Source of the DNA: Gemmobacter sp034519525
Lineage (GTDB): Bacteria > Pseudomonadota > Alphaproteobacteria > Rhodobacterales > Rhodobacteraceae
Assembly (NCBI GenBank): GCA_034519525.1
Contig: JAXHOJ010000043.1
Location: 1-64,000, forward strand
Length of the DNA stretch: 64,000 nt
Reading direction: 5' to 3'
The position numbers and the translations under genes are program-made. A model generated the notes under the pieces. That model ran no database searches and had not been told where the DNA came from. It was given only the letters and a program-made list of their open reading frames with translations. Numbering within the stretch: the first letter of the stretch is position 1; each line of letters starts with the position of its first letter. Below, piece by piece: positions 1 to 9,728 of the stretch.

Positions 1-2
1 TG

Positions 3-716
3 GCCTATCTGCGCAGCCCGGCCTCGCATCTGCGCTCCTGGTACAACCAGCTGGTGAAGATGGGCATCCCGGTTTCCGATTTCACCACCGCCGTGCGCGG
101 CGAGATCGAGCGCATCCATCTGGATTACGATCTGGCGCTGGCGCCCTGGATTGCGGCTTTCGGGGCCGAAAACCTGGTGCTGCGCGATTATGATGCGGCG
201 CGGCGTGGCGGCGATACCGGCATCTATCAGGATTTCCTGGGCGTGCTGGGCCTGCCCTTCCCCGAAGGGCTGAACCTGCCCGAGGGCGACCCGAACCCGC
301 GCATCGACGACCGCGCGGTGGAGCTGGTGCGCATGGCCCAGAACCTCGGCCTGGCCCGCACCACGATCGAGGCCGTGCGCGAACAGGCGGCGCAGTTCCT
401 GGCGCAGCAGGATGCGCTGGCGACCCGCGGCCTGCCCGGCTTTGCCGATGTCTGCGCCCGGATCGACGGCGGGCTGGAGCGGATTTCCGCAATTCCCGCC
501 AGCAATGTCGATATTGCCGCCTTCCGCGCCCGCCTGCCGCAGCCCGAGGATCAGGCGTTGGCCGATCAGATCCAGATGACCGGCTTCGTGCTGAGCGAGC
601 TTCTGGCGCTGCGCAAGCGCATCAACCGCACGCTGCCCGCTTTGGCTGACCGGCTTGCCACGCTGGAGGCGCGTCTCGACATGGTCGCCCCGGCCGAAAC
701 CGAGACCGAGGACTGA
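3..716 (+). CDS. Sulfotransferase-like protein, C-terminal part (5' end outside window)
   Basis: The reading frame is open from the left edge, so the gene begins upstream; the GTG at 54 is only an internal codon. The visible start (AYLRSPASHLRSWYNQ) resembles the 3'-phosphate-binding segment of P-loop sulfotransferases, with Arg followed by Ser and then an aromatic. The tail (about residues 185-235 of the visible part) is Arg/Leu-rich and probably a short coiled coil. The stop overlaps the start of the next glycosyltransferase by one base (TGATG), so the two are translationally coupled, which fits a polysaccharide-modifying role. A PAPS-dependent sulfotransferase is the best guess; without the N-terminal P-loop it cannot be confirmed, and another nucleotide-sugar or phosphotransferase family is possible. 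Confidence 0.5.
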   Translation, partial: AYLRSPASHLRSWYNQLVKMGIPVSDFTTAVRGEIERIHLDYDLALAPWIAAFGAENLVLRDYDAARRGGDTGIYQDFLGVLGLPFPEGLNLPEGDPNPRIDDRAVELVRMAQNLGLARTTIEAVREQAAQFLAQQDALATRGLPGFADVCARIDGGLERISAIPASNVDIAAFRARLPQPEDQALADQIQMTGFVLSELLALRKRINRTLPALADRLATLEARLDMVAPAETETED

Positions 717-2314
717 TGCGTATCCTGTTCTACAACTGGGTCGATTACCTGGATGATGAAAAGCGCGGCGGCGGGGTCACCGTCTATCAGCGCAATGTGA
801 TGCGGGCGCTGGCGCCGGGCCAGGCCCCCGAGGGCGTGGAGGCGGTGTTCCTGTCTTCGGGCATTTCCTATGATCTGTTTTCCAGCCGCCCGCGCTGGGA
901 ACAGGTGCGCCATGGCGCCGCCGAAGACCGCGCGCGGCGCTTCGAGATCGTCAATTCCGGCACGCTGGCCCCCTCGCATCATTCCTTTTCCAGCGAGACC
1001 CAGATCGATCATGCCGAAACCGCGGCGACCTTCTTCGATTTCCTCGACAAGAAGGGCCCGTTCGATGTGGTGCATTTCAACAATCTGGAAGGCCTGCCCG
1101 CCACGGTGCTGCAGCTGAAACAGCGGTTCCCGAACACCCGCGTGGTGTTCTCGCTGCACAATTACTATCCGGTCTGCCCGCAGGTGAACCTGTGGTTCGA
1201 CGAAAAGGAAAACTGCCGCGATTTCCGCAATGGCGCCAAATGCGACAGCTGCCTGCCCTGGCAGCATGACGAACGCGCGGTGCGGCTGGCCAATGCCGTG
1301 GCCTTCAATCTGAAGAAATGGGGCATCCGCCCCGGATCGCGCATCTTCGACCGCGCCTTCCTGCCCGCGCTCAGGGTGGCGCGCCGGTCCATCGGGCTTT
1401 ACGGCCGCATCCGGCGCAAGCTGTCGCCGGGGCTGGCGGCGGCGGCAGTGGCCAGCGGGGCGGCCCGGGCGAAGAACGGCCAGCTGACCCAGCTGTCGCA
1501 ACATGCGGGCTTCATCCGCCGCCGGGCCGATTTCGTGCGGCTCATCAATGAAAACTGCGATGTCGTGCTGGGCGTGTCGCGCCGGGTCTGCGATGTGGCG
1601 GCGCATTTCGGCATCCGCGCCGATCTCTTGCGCACCAGCTATATCGGCACCGCCCAGGCGCCGAAATGGGCCGAAACCAGCGCCAAACCCACCATCCTGC
1701 CCGCTGACGGGATGCTGACCATCGCCTATCTTGGCTATATGCGGATGGACAAGGGGTTCTTCTTCCTGCTGGATGCGCTGGAAGACCTGCCCGACGAGAT
1801 GGCCGCCCGCATCCGGCTGGTGATCTGTGCCAAACGCGGCGATCATGCCACCATGCGCCGGATCACCGCGCTGGTCGAACGTTTTGCCGATGTGCTTTAT
1901 GCCGATGGCTACAGCCATGACAATCTGGATGACCTGCTGGCCGATGTCGATCTGGGGGTGGTGCCGGTCCTGTGGGAAGACAACCTGCCGCAGGTCGCGA
2001 TCGAGATGCACGCCCGGCATATCCCGCTTCTGACCGCCGATATGGGCGGGGCGCAGGAACTGGCGGATTGCCCGGCAATGACCTTCCGCGCAGGCAGCAC
2101 CGACAGTTTCACCGAACGGCTGGCCGCCATTCTGGCGGGCGAGGTTGCGGCGGCGGATTACTGGTCCCGCGCCCAGGCGCCGGTGTCGATGGCCGCGCAT
2201 GTGGATGAGCTGCTGGCGATCTTCCGCGATGATCCGGCCGGGATGCCCGCCCCGCATCAGGTGCTGGCCCTGCCGCTGGCCGAACCCCGGCGCCCGGCGC
2301 TGAAACGCGCCTGA
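716..2314 (+). CDS. Glycosyltransferase, GT4/GT-B type
   Basis: A 532-residue protein with a two-domain GT-B layout. The N-terminal half carries a GGGVTVY segment near residue 20, the FDVVHFNN stretch and a Cys cluster (NCRDFRNGAKCDSC), as seen in GT4 proteins with a small Cys-rich insert. The C-terminal half has the acceptor-to-donor transition LGYMRMDKGFFFLLDAL, near residue 340, and an ADVDLGVVPVLWEDNLPQVAIEMHA segment, the usual place of the nucleotide-sugar EX7E-type region. It probably adds a sugar to a lipid-linked polysaccharide precursor on the cytoplasmic face. It starts inside the stop of the preceding gene and is followed by a strong terminator, so it ends that transcript. Sugar specificity cannot be read from sequence. 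Confidence 0.85.
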   Translation: MRILFYNWVDYLDDEKRGGGVTVYQRNVMRALAPGQAPEGVEAVFLSSGISYDLFSSRPRWEQVRHGAAEDRARRFEIVNSGTLAPSHHSFSSETQIDHAETAATFFDFLDKKGPFDVVHFNNLEGLPATVLQLKQRFPNTRVVFSLHNYYPVCPQVNLWFDEKENCRDFRNGAKCDSCLPWQHDERAVRLANAVAFNLKKWGIRPGSRIFDRAFLPALRVARRSIGLYGRIRRKLSPGLAAAAVASGAARAKNGQLTQLSQHAGFIRRRADFVRLINENCDVVLGVSRRVCDVAAHFGIRADLLRTSYIGTAQAPKWAETSAKPTILPADGMLTIAYLGYMRMDKGFFFLLDALEDLPDEMAARIRLVICAKRGDHATMRRITALVERFADVLYADGYSHDNLDDLLADVDLGVVPVLWEDNLPQVAIEMHARHIPLLTADMGGAQELADCPAMTFRAGSTDSFTERLAAILAGEVAAADYWSRAQAPVSMAAHVDELLAIFRDDPAGMPAPHQVLALPLAEPRRPALKRA

Positions 2315-2351
2315 GCCCTCAGGGGCTGACAGGCGCCCAACGGTTGCAGAA

Positions 2352-2377
2352 GGGGGCCCTTGCGGCCCCCTTTTTTT
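2352..2377 (+). terminator. Rho-independent terminator
   Basis: GGGGGCC and GGCCCCC form a 7-bp GC stem around a CTTGC loop, directly followed by seven T residues. It lies 38 bases after the stop of the glycosyltransferase and between convergent genes. The T run is on the plus-strand side, so it mainly ends the rightward transcript. Confidence 0.9.
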
Positions 2378-2387
2378 CAGGTGCAGA

Positions 2388-5300
2388 TCACGCGCCGATC
2401 AGCCGCTGCACCGTGGCGCAATCCTCCCAGCGCAGGGAATGGGCCGGATCGAAGATCACGTCGCGCCCCTCGCTCATCACGGCCAGATAGCGGGCATATT
2501 CTTCGGCATCGTTGAAATGCTGGCGGCGGCGCACCTCGGTTTCCGCCTTGCGGCGGAATTCGGCGTGATATTTGAAATGGGCAAACAGCATCTCGCGCGG
2601 GGCCAGCTGCACGCCTGCCGCATAATGCAGCCCGGCGGAAAACCGCATCCAGGGCCGGTATTTCACCAGCGCGATCTTCTGGGCCACGAACAGCTCGCTG
2701 CGCGATCCGGGGATCAGCCGGTGGCGCAGCGCGCTGGTCCAGGTGGGGCCATTGCCATAATGGCCCAGACCCGGCCAGCTGGTCAGGAAGGGATCGCGCT
2801 CCACGAAACCGGCTTCGGCAAAGGGATCGCCGCTGGCGAAATCCACCGCCGACAGCGGGCCTTGCGGATACATGTCCAGCATCCGCACGCGCACGGCATC
2901 GGCGTCTGCGAAATCGGCGCCCGCCAGAATGGTTTCCAGCCGCCGGCCGCCCCCGCCCTGACCCGCGCCCTGACCATGCGCCGGCTCTGCCAGCAGCAAT
3001 TCGTCGGCATCGGCCACCAGGCTCCAGCGGCCCTGCCGGAAATGCGACAGGATCGCCTGCTGCCAGGCCACCCCGTAATGCGAGATGCGGTAATCGCTGT
3101 CCACGCTGAAGGTGGCGACATCGGGTTGCGCCAGCAGATGTTCCAGCGTGCCGTCATCCGAACAATTATCGGCGATCAGAAAGGCCGTGACCCCCAGCCG
3201 CCGGTAATGTGCCAGGAAATGCGGCAGCATGAACATCTCGTTGCGCATGGCGGCCACCACCGCCACCGGCGCGCGGTTCAGCCGGATCAGCTTGTCCTCG
3301 GGGCTTTGCAGTTCCAGCAGATTGGTGTTGTAGCCCAGACGCGGCGCCAGATGGCTGGGCCAGATCTTGCCCGGCCGCAGCCGCAGCCCGCCCAGGCCTG
3401 CGGCGGTCGGCGCCTGATCGGCGGCCCGGTCCAGATGCACCAGTTTCGTGCCCGCCGCCCGGTTGGGCAGGAAGCCGTTCACCCACAGCGGCACCGGATG
3501 GGCGGCACCATGGCTGCGGCGGCGCACGGCGGTGTGATATTCTTCCTCTTCCGGCCCCACCCGCGACAGCGCCAGTAGGTCGCCCAAGAGCTTGTCCTCC
3601 ATCAGCGAATGGCGGATCAGCGCCCGGCCTTCGGGCGTATGGGCGCGGTGCAGCGCGATGGCCATGCCGATGCGGTTGAGCACATAGCCCGATCCGCCAT
3701 CGGCATAGACCGAAGGTTCGGGCGAGCGGTCGAGTTCGTAGCGGCCACGGTCGGAGGCGGATTTTTCGCAATGCCAGCCCCGATCCATCTGGCCGGGGCG
3801 GCGGATCAGCAGCCGGCCATAGAAATGGAACTTGCGCTGGCTCAGCCCGCCGAAGAAGGCGCCGGGTTCGACAAAACAATCGTCATCCACCTTCACCATA
3901 TGGGCGAAGGCTGTGTTGTCATGCACCCAGGCGATGGCCGCCAGCGTCTTCTGCGGCAGGCCTTCGTAATCATCGGGGGCTTCCAGATGCAGCACATTGC
4001 CCTCCAGCCGGGGGCCATCGGGGCTGCCGCCCACCACCACCACATGCGGGATGCCGTGGCGGGCCAGGGTCTCCAGCCAGGCGCTGCGCAGCGCTGGGAT
4101 GCGGGTCTCCAGATTGGGGCGGCAGGACATGACGACCACGATGGTATCGCCATGCAGCCCCGGCCCCGGTGGCACCAGCGCCGTGCCGGTGAAGGCGCGC
4201 GGCAGCAGGTCGACCGAGGCGGGAAACAGCGCAAGGATATCCTCGGCCTGCGCGCGGGCCGGGCCGTCCGGCAGGGCCTGTGCAGTCTGGCGCAGGGTGA
4301 ACAGCGCCGATTGCAGCGCGGGCGCCCAGTGCAGCCGGGCCGCCGCCTCCGGGTCCAGCCCGCTGCGCAGGGCGGCCAGATGATCGGCCACCCGGCCTGC
4401 GGCCTGCAGTGCCTCTGCCTTCAGCAGCCCGTCGGCCAGGCTGACCGCCAGACCAAAGCCCAGATAGCGGCTGGAGGGCTGGCAGAGCGTGTCGCAGCCC
4501 GCCAGCAGGCCGGGCAGGGCGGCATCGGCCCGGGCTGCCATCTCGGCGCCGGGGCGGGCCAGCAGGGCGGCCAGATCCTGCCCCATCTGCTGTTGCAGGG
4601 CAAAGAACGGCGCGCGCGGCACGATCGCATAGGCGCGGCGCACCGCAGGCTGCGCCAGGGCGGCCAGCGCCTCCGCCTCCGGTCCCGCCGGTTCCGGCAG
4701 GCCGGGAAAGGCCAGATGGCGCAGCAGCATCTCATCTCCCGGATTGGTGCCCGGATTGGGGGCCGCATCCGGCCCCGTTTCGGCGGCTGTGGCCCCGGCG
4801 CGCAGGATCTGCGGCAGCACGGCCCCCGGAACCAGCCCTGCCGGCGCCAGAACTTCGCGGCGCAGGCGCGGCAGATCGGGCAGGCCTGCGGCGGCAAAGA
4901 AGGCCAGCGCCTCCTGCACCGCTTCGGCCTGAAAGCGCCGCCCCTCCAGATGATCGCGGATCGCGGCAAAGGCGCGGCCAGCGGCGGCCAGCCCCGGTGG
5001 CAGCGCGGCCCCCTGCAGCGCCTGCCAGAACTCCGCGCTCAGCCCATGGGCCTGCAGCAGGGCCGCCTGCACCTTGCCGGCCAGATCCTCGGGCAGATGG
5101 TCCAGCCGCCGCGCCAGGGCCGCCGAGGCCCCGGCCAGCTGGGCATTGGGCACCAGATCCCAGTAATCCCCGGCCCGGTTCACCAGAAAATCGCAGAGCG
5201 GCGGCAGCAGCGCCGCGCGATCGGCATCCGACAGGCGCGGCGCCGCATCGCCGCCCTGCGCCACCCGCCGCATCAGCCAGGCCAGCGCCGGCGCCGAGCG

Positions 5301-6599
5301 CCAGCCCTCCTGCGGCGGCGCCAGTTCGGTCAGGATGCGCGCCACTTCGGTGATGCGGCCTGCGGCAAACAGAAAGGGCAGGATGGCCGAATTGCGCCAG
5401 GCATGGGGGCCGGGTTCGAAATCGGCCAGCCCGTCCTGCAGGGCGCGGCTGTACAGATCGGCAAAACGGTCGGCGCCGCAGAACACCTCGGCCAGCCACA
5501 GCAGCAGCAATTGCCGGGCGGGCGGGGCCAGCGGCGGCAGGCTGTCCAGCACCTCTGCCAGATCGGGGGCCAGATCGGGGTCGGGGGTGCCTGCGGCCTC
5601 ATGCGCCCGCAGCCGCGTGGCAAACAGCGCGCGGGCGGCCTCGGCTTCGGCCATGGCCTGTGCTTCGGCATCTGTCTCGGGCAGGGGCGGCGCGGCGGCG
5701 GTGCCGGTGTCTGCGCTGTCCTCGGGCCACAGGAAATCGGCCACGCGGTAGAAGCCCGCAATGCGGCGCAGGGTTTCTGCCGCATCGGGCGACAGCCGGG
5801 GCCAGAGCCCGGCAAAGCGCACATGTTCCACCACCAGCAGCGCCTGCAGCGCATCGCTTTGCCAGTCCAGCCCGGGCAGCAGCGTCTCGATCTGCGCCAG
5901 AATATCCGCGCGGGTCAGCGCCAGCGCATCGCCGCAGGCCCGGCCATTGCTGGCTGCATGCAGCAGCACCGGCGCATCGGGGGCGACATTGCGCCAGATC
6001 CGCCCCGGCAGCACAGCGCGAAAGCCGATCCAGGGATTGCCGAGGCCCTGTTCGGCGGCCACCTCGGGCAGGGCGCAGGGCTCCACCGCGGCAATGCCGG
6101 GATCGCCCGCCACCCGCAATTCGGGATGCTGGGTGTCCAGCAGCGGGTCGATGGCCCAGCCCGCCAGGGTGAAGGGGGCCACCAGCGCGACCGCGCCGCG
6201 CCCCGACACCAGATCCAGCCCCGGCCCGTCCAGCCGAAAACTGCCCGCGACAAAGGCGCCCTGCAGATCGAAGCCCACCAGCCCGGCCGGATCGGCAGGC
6301 ACGAGATCGGGAAAGGCCACCGGCTGGCCGTTCAGCATCACCTGCACCGCGCCTTGCGTGAAGGTCAGCGCCAGCCGGTTGCGCTGCGGCCGGAAATCCG
6401 CGCCCGCATGTTGCGCGCCCAGCCAGGCCCCGTCCGCCAGCCGGTCATGGCCGATCTGGCCATGCAGGCGGCGCAGCGACAGATGCAGCGGGATATCGGC
6501 GCGTGAGGCATCGAAGAACGAGATATTGGCGTAATCGTCGGCCCGGAAATCCACTTCGCAGGAAAATGTGGCCCCATCGGACAATCTGGTTCCGAACAC
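2388..6599 (-). CDS. Giant multidomain glycosyltransferase (lectin-like N-terminus, GT31-like and GT2-like domains)
   Basis: A 1403-residue protein. Start is GTG at 6599, backed by a good Shine-Dalgarno (GGGAGGTG) about 7 bases upstream. Residues 1-110 look like a beta-sandwich lectin: FRADDYANISF, PLHLSLRR, DGAWLGAQ, QVMLNGQPVAFPD fall in the order of galectin strands, though the match is mine by eye. Residues 110-800 are Ala/Leu/Pro-rich and largely helical with no family I recognise. Near 820-1060 is a GT31-like region with the acidic metal/nucleotide motif VKVDDDCFVE (about residue 903). Near 1105-1240 a GT2-type domain (PVAVVAAMRNEMFMLPHFL, ADNCSDDGT, VADADELLL) matches the 'Glyco_tranf_2_4' style. 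It is soluble with no signal peptide, so it probably assembles or modifies the polymer in the cytoplasm. It converges on the gene ending at 2314. Confidence 0.75.
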   Translation of the reverse strand: MFGTRLSDGATFSCEVDFRADDYANISFFDASRADIPLHLSLRRLHGQIGHDRLADGAWLGAQHAGADFRPQRNRLALTFTQGAVQVMLNGQPVAFPDLVPADPAGLVGFDLQGAFVAGSFRLDGPGLDLVSGRGAVALVAPFTLAGWAIDPLLDTQHPELRVAGDPGIAAVEPCALPEVAAEQGLGNPWIGFRAVLPGRIWRNVAPDAPVLLHAASNGRACGDALALTRADILAQIETLLPGLDWQSDALQALLVVEHVRFAGLWPRLSPDAAETLRRIAGFYRVADFLWPEDSADTGTAAAPPLPETDAEAQAMAEAEAARALFATRLRAHEAAGTPDPDLAPDLAEVLDSLPPLAPPARQLLLLWLAEVFCGADRFADLYSRALQDGLADFEPGPHAWRNSAILPFLFAAGRITEVARILTELAPPQEGWRSAPALAWLMRRVAQGGDAAPRLSDADRAALLPPLCDFLVNRAGDYWDLVPNAQLAGASAALARRLDHLPEDLAGKVQAALLQAHGLSAEFWQALQGAALPPGLAAAGRAFAAIRDHLEGRRFQAEAVQEALAFFAAAGLPDLPRLRREVLAPAGLVPGAVLPQILRAGATAAETGPDAAPNPGTNPGDEMLLRHLAFPGLPEPAGPEAEALAALAQPAVRRAYAIVPRAPFFALQQQMGQDLAALLARPGAEMAARADAALPGLLAGCDTLCQPSSRYLGFGLAVSLADGLLKAEALQAAGRVADHLAALRSGLDPEAAARLHWAPALQSALFTLRQTAQALPDGPARAQAEDILALFPASVDLLPRAFTGTALVPPGPGLHGDTIVVVMSCRPNLETRIPALRSAWLETLARHGIPHVVVVGGSPDGPRLEGNVLHLEAPDDYEGLPQKTLAAIAWVHDNTAFAHMVKVDDDCFVEPGAFFGGLSQRKFHFYGRLLIRRPGQMDRGWHCEKSASDRGRYELDRSPEPSVYADGGSGYVLNRIGMAIALHRAHTPEGRALIRHSLMEDKLLGDLLALSRVGPEEEEYHTAVRRRSHGAAHPVPLWVNGFLPNRAAGTKLVHLDRAADQAPTAAGLGGLRLRPGKIWPSHLAPRLGYNTNLLELQSPEDKLIRLNRAPVAVVAAMRNEMFMLPHFLAHYRRLGVTAFLIADNCSDDGTLEHLLAQPDVATFSVDSDYRISHYGVAWQQAILSHFRQGRWSLVADADELLLAEPAHGQGAGQGGGGRRLETILAGADFADADAVRVRMLDMYPQGPLSAVDFASGDPFAEAGFVERDPFLTSWPGLGHYGNGPTWTSALRHRLIPGSRSELFVAQKIALVKYRPWMRFSAGLHYAAGVQLAPREMLFAHFKYHAEFRRKAETEVRRRQHFNDAEEYARYLAVMSEGRDVIFDPAHSLRWEDCATVQRLIGA

Positions 6600-6786
6600 C
6601 CTCGCACCTCCCTATGGCTACCGGGCCTATGGCCGCAGGGCCTGTGGCCGCCAGGGCCTTTGCACCATTCCGCCCCTTTCCTAGCCGGGGGCAGGACTTG
6701 GGTAAAGCAGGAAGGCCGGGCTGCCGCCCGAAGGTCAGGCTGGCAGATCAGACCAGCAGATCAGGCCCGCAGATCAGGCGGTCAGA

Positions 6787-8865
6787 TCAGCTGGGGGCCA
6801 GCAGCGCCCGGACCTCCGGCCCCAGATAGGGATCGGCCTCTTCGCCCTGCAGGGTCAGCCCCTGATCCCGGGCGATGCGGCGGGCGGCGGCCAGAAAGGT
6901 CTCGGTCGCGCGGGGCGAGCCGTGATCGGCGAAATACAGCTTTTCCCAGATCGCCCGGGCGAATAGCCGCCCCTGCCAGCCTGCGGGCGGGCTGGCACCC
7001 TGCCGCCCGGCCCCCAGTGCCGCGCCGATCTCGGCCACCGCCTGCGCCAGCCGGTCGGGCGCCACCGGCGCGCGCCAGAAGCGGCGGTTGGCCGGGGCCT
7101 CGTCGATCACCACCACCGGCACGCCGGGCATGGCGGTATGGCGGGCCTGCATCATCGCTTCGGCCAGGAACAGCCAGGATGACAGCGGGCCGGGCCGGAA
7201 GCGCAGCCCGGTTTCCTGCACGAAGGCGGTGCGGAAGACCTTGGCCGAGGGATGGGCATGAAGCCGCAGCGCGGGCTGCACCCCGGGGGCCAGCGGCCCG
7301 CCCGGCCACAGATCCTCGGCCCCGCGCCGGTCGTGCCAGCCGGAATGTTCGGGGCCGGTGGCATGGCCCATGCGGAACCGCGCCGCGCCGATATCGGCGC
7401 CCCAGCCCGTGGTGGCCTCGGCATCCGCCGGGTCCAGGGCGGTGCCCTCCCCGGGGCCATGGCGCAACAGCGCATCCAGCCAGTCGGCCAGCGCCCAGGG
7501 CAGCAGCCGGTCGCCCGCATCCAGGCAGAGGGTGAACAGGCCCGTCGCGGCGGCCAGGCCTGCATTGCGCGCCGCCGCCACACTGGTTTCGGCAGATGTG
7601 GCTTCGGGGGTTTCTGCGATCCCGGGGCAGGGCAGCAGCCGCGCCCAGGGCCGGCTTTCCAGCAGCGGCGCCAGCTGTTCCGCCGCCGCCGGGGTGGTGG
7701 GCACCAGCAGCAGCTCGAAATCCGGCAGGCGCTGCGCCTCCAGTGCGGCAAGGCTGGCCTGCACCGCCGCCAGATCGCCATCCGAGGGCAGCACGATGCT
7801 GAAGGCCAGCCGCCCGACCAGCGCCAGTTCCGGCCCGCGCGGGATGGTGGCATCCCAGCCCGCAGACCAGCGCAGCCCGTGCCGCGCCATGAAATCGCGG
7901 GCGGCGGCGATGAACCGCGCCCGGCGGTCGCGATCGGCCAGCACCGCCAGCCGCTCATGGATCAGCCGTGTGGCGATGCGGGCAAAGGCCTCTGCCCCGT
8001 TGCGATGGCCGGGGGGGGCGGTCTGCAGGATGCCCTGCAACGTCTCCAGCACGGTGAATTGTTCGAACACCCGCTCGCCGCCATCGCGGGTGATCTGGCC
8101 GGGGCGGTTGCGCAGATGCAGATACAGCGGCTCGGGCAGATGCAGCAGATGATCGGTGCGGCAGGCCAGCCGCCAGAAGAAGGCGTGATCCTCGTAATAG
8201 GTGCCCTCGTCAAAGCGGATATCGCCGATCAGGCTGCGGCGATAAAGCTTGTTCCAAGCCGAGGGGAAATGCCGGATCGCTGCGCACCAGTCGGTGATGT
8301 CATGGCGCTGCGGTTCTGCCTGCCCGGCAGGCGGCAGGGCGGGGGCACCATGGAGGGCCGAATGCAGCGTGGTGCCGCCATCGGGATAGGTGAAGCGGAT
8401 GGCGGTCGCCACCCAGTCGGCGCCGGTATCCTCCAGCGCCCGGTGCATCCGGTAAAGCCAGCCCGGCGTCACCGCATCGTCACTGTCGAGAAAGGCCAGA
8501 AACTGCCCGCGCGCCAGCGCCAGCCCGGTATTGCGCGCCGCCGACAGCCCGCCATTCGCGCGGCTGACAAAGCGGAAACGCGCATCCCCCCGCGCCGCCG
8601 CCCGGGCCATGGCCAGGCTGTCATCGGTCGATCCGTCATCGACCACGATCACCTCGAAATCCGTCAGGATCTGCGCGCGCAGGCTGGCGATGCAGCGGCC
8701 CGCATGGGGCGCCACATTGTAAAGCGGCACGATGACCGAGATCAGCGGCGCCCGGTTCTGATCCGGGGGCTGATCCGGGCCACGCTCTGCCATGGTCTCG
8801 GGCCCGTCCTCTGGCGCCGGAGCCTGCGGGCTGTTGCCGCCCGTTGCGGAAGTCTCTAGGTTCAT
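6787..8865 (-). CDS. Family 2 glycosyltransferase with degenerate second GT2-like domain
   Basis: 692 residues from the ATG at 8865 (an upstream in-frame extension to 8955 would overlap the divergent gene at 8900, so it is not preferred). A classical GT2 GT-A domain sits near residues 35-170: PLISVIVPLYNVAPHAGRC, VIVVDDGSTDDS, GGLSAARNTGLALARG and the metal motif FLDSDDA. A second stretch near residues 345-480 repeats the pattern weakly (FSIVLPSDGDLAAVQASL, AARNAGLAAATG, LCLDAGDRL) but has DAGD where the first has DSDD, so it may be an inactive duplicate. Only 34 bases separate it from the divergent sulfotransferase gene. It likely transfers a sugar to the exopolysaccharide precursor. Confidence 0.85.
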   Translation of the reverse strand: MNLETSATGGNSPQAPAPEDGPETMAERGPDQPPDQNRAPLISVIVPLYNVAPHAGRCIASLRAQILTDFEVIVVDDGSTDDSLAMARAAARGDARFRFVSRANGGLSAARNTGLALARGQFLAFLDSDDAVTPGWLYRMHRALEDTGADWVATAIRFTYPDGGTTLHSALHGAPALPPAGQAEPQRHDITDWCAAIRHFPSAWNKLYRRSLIGDIRFDEGTYYEDHAFFWRLACRTDHLLHLPEPLYLHLRNRPGQITRDGGERVFEQFTVLETLQGILQTAPPGHRNGAEAFARIATRLIHERLAVLADRDRRARFIAAARDFMARHGLRWSAGWDATIPRGPELALVGRLAFSIVLPSDGDLAAVQASLAALEAQRLPDFELLLVPTTPAAAEQLAPLLESRPWARLLPCPGIAETPEATSAETSVAAARNAGLAAATGLFTLCLDAGDRLLPWALADWLDALLRHGPGEGTALDPADAEATTGWGADIGAARFRMGHATGPEHSGWHDRRGAEDLWPGGPLAPGVQPALRLHAHPSAKVFRTAFVQETGLRFRPGPLSSWLFLAEAMMQARHTAMPGVPVVVIDEAPANRRFWRAPVAPDRLAQAVAEIGAALGAGRQGASPPAGWQGRLFARAIWEKLYFADHGSPRATETFLAAARRIARDQGLTLQGEEADPYLGPEVRALLAPS

Positions 8866-8899
8866 GGCCGTCGCATAGCAGCCGCAGGACAGCCGATCA

Positions 8900-9673
8900 A
8901 TGAATACCCCCGCCCCTTCTGTCCCCGCTGCGCCAGCTCCCGTCGCCACTGCCAATCTGGCGCAGCGCTATCCGCGGCTCTATCAGCCCGCGGGCGGCTA
9001 TGTCTTCGTCATCACCTGGGGCCGGTCGGGCTCCACGCTGCTGCAGAACCTGCTGAATGACATTCCGGGCTACTGCATCCGGGGCGAGAACAGCAACATG
9101 CTGGCCGATCTGGCCCGCGCCTGGGCGAATGTGGCCGAATCCGATCCGATGCGCGGGCTGCGCCTGGCGGGCCAGCCCACCCATCCCGGCCATCCCTGGT
9201 ATGGCGCCGAGGCGGTCTCGCCCGATCATCTGGGCCATATCCTGGCCAATGTCTTTGCCCGCGATATCCTGAACCTGCCGGAAGGCACCCGCGTGGCCGG
9301 GTTCAAGGAGATCCGCTACCACACGGTCGCCCCCCGGCCGATGCTGCCCATCCAGTTCATGGCGCGGTTCTTTCCCAAGGCGCGCTTCATCCTGAACACC
9401 CGCAGCCATGCAGGCACCATGCAGTCGGGCTGGTGGGCCACGATGAAACCCGAAACCGTGGCGCGTGAATTGCGCAGCGCCGAGGCGCTGTTCGACCGCA
9501 TCGCCGCCGAATATCCCGACCGCAGCCTGCGCCTGCATTACGACGATTACGCAGGCCGGCCCGAAACCCTGCGCCCGCTGTATGATTTTCTGGGCGAACC
9601 CTTCGATCCCGCCCGCGTGGCGGCGGTGATGGGCGAGCGGCTGAAGCACAGCGGTGTGAAGGACAGCAGTTGA
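8900..9673 (+). CDS. Sulfotransferase family protein
   Basis: 257 residues. The P-loop binding the 5'-phosphosulfate of PAPS is clear near residue 40 (TWGRSGSTLLQNLLN), and a second conserved region with RFILNTRS and H follows near residue 160. Length fits bacterial carbohydrate or glycolipid sulfotransferases. The gene starts a rightward group after a 34-base gap to a divergent glycosyltransferase gene, so the two promoters must overlap. It probably sulfates the polysaccharide made by this locus or a glycolipid; the acceptor is not predictable. The Pro/Ala-rich first 20 residues are probably disordered. Confidence 0.8.
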   Translation: MNTPAPSVPAAPAPVATANLAQRYPRLYQPAGGYVFVITWGRSGSTLLQNLLNDIPGYCIRGENSNMLADLARAWANVAESDPMRGLRLAGQPTHPGHPWYGAEAVSPDHLGHILANVFARDILNLPEGTRVAGFKEIRYHTVAPRPMLPIQFMARFFPKARFILNTRSHAGTMQSGWWATMKPETVARELRSAEALFDRIAAEYPDRSLRLHYDDYAGRPETLRPLYDFLGEPFDPARVAAVMGERLKHSGVKDSS

Positions 9674-9728
9674 CCCCGGTGGTGGCCCCGGCCCCTGAAA
9701 CCGGCCCCCAAGCAAAGAGACGGATCCG

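Noticed and set aside
3609..6506. Open frame of about 965 codons on the plus strand
   Set aside because: It lies wholly inside the minus-strand giant glycosyltransferase gene, is His/Gln/Gly/Arg-rich and shows no motif. GC-rich codon bias produces such mirror frames.
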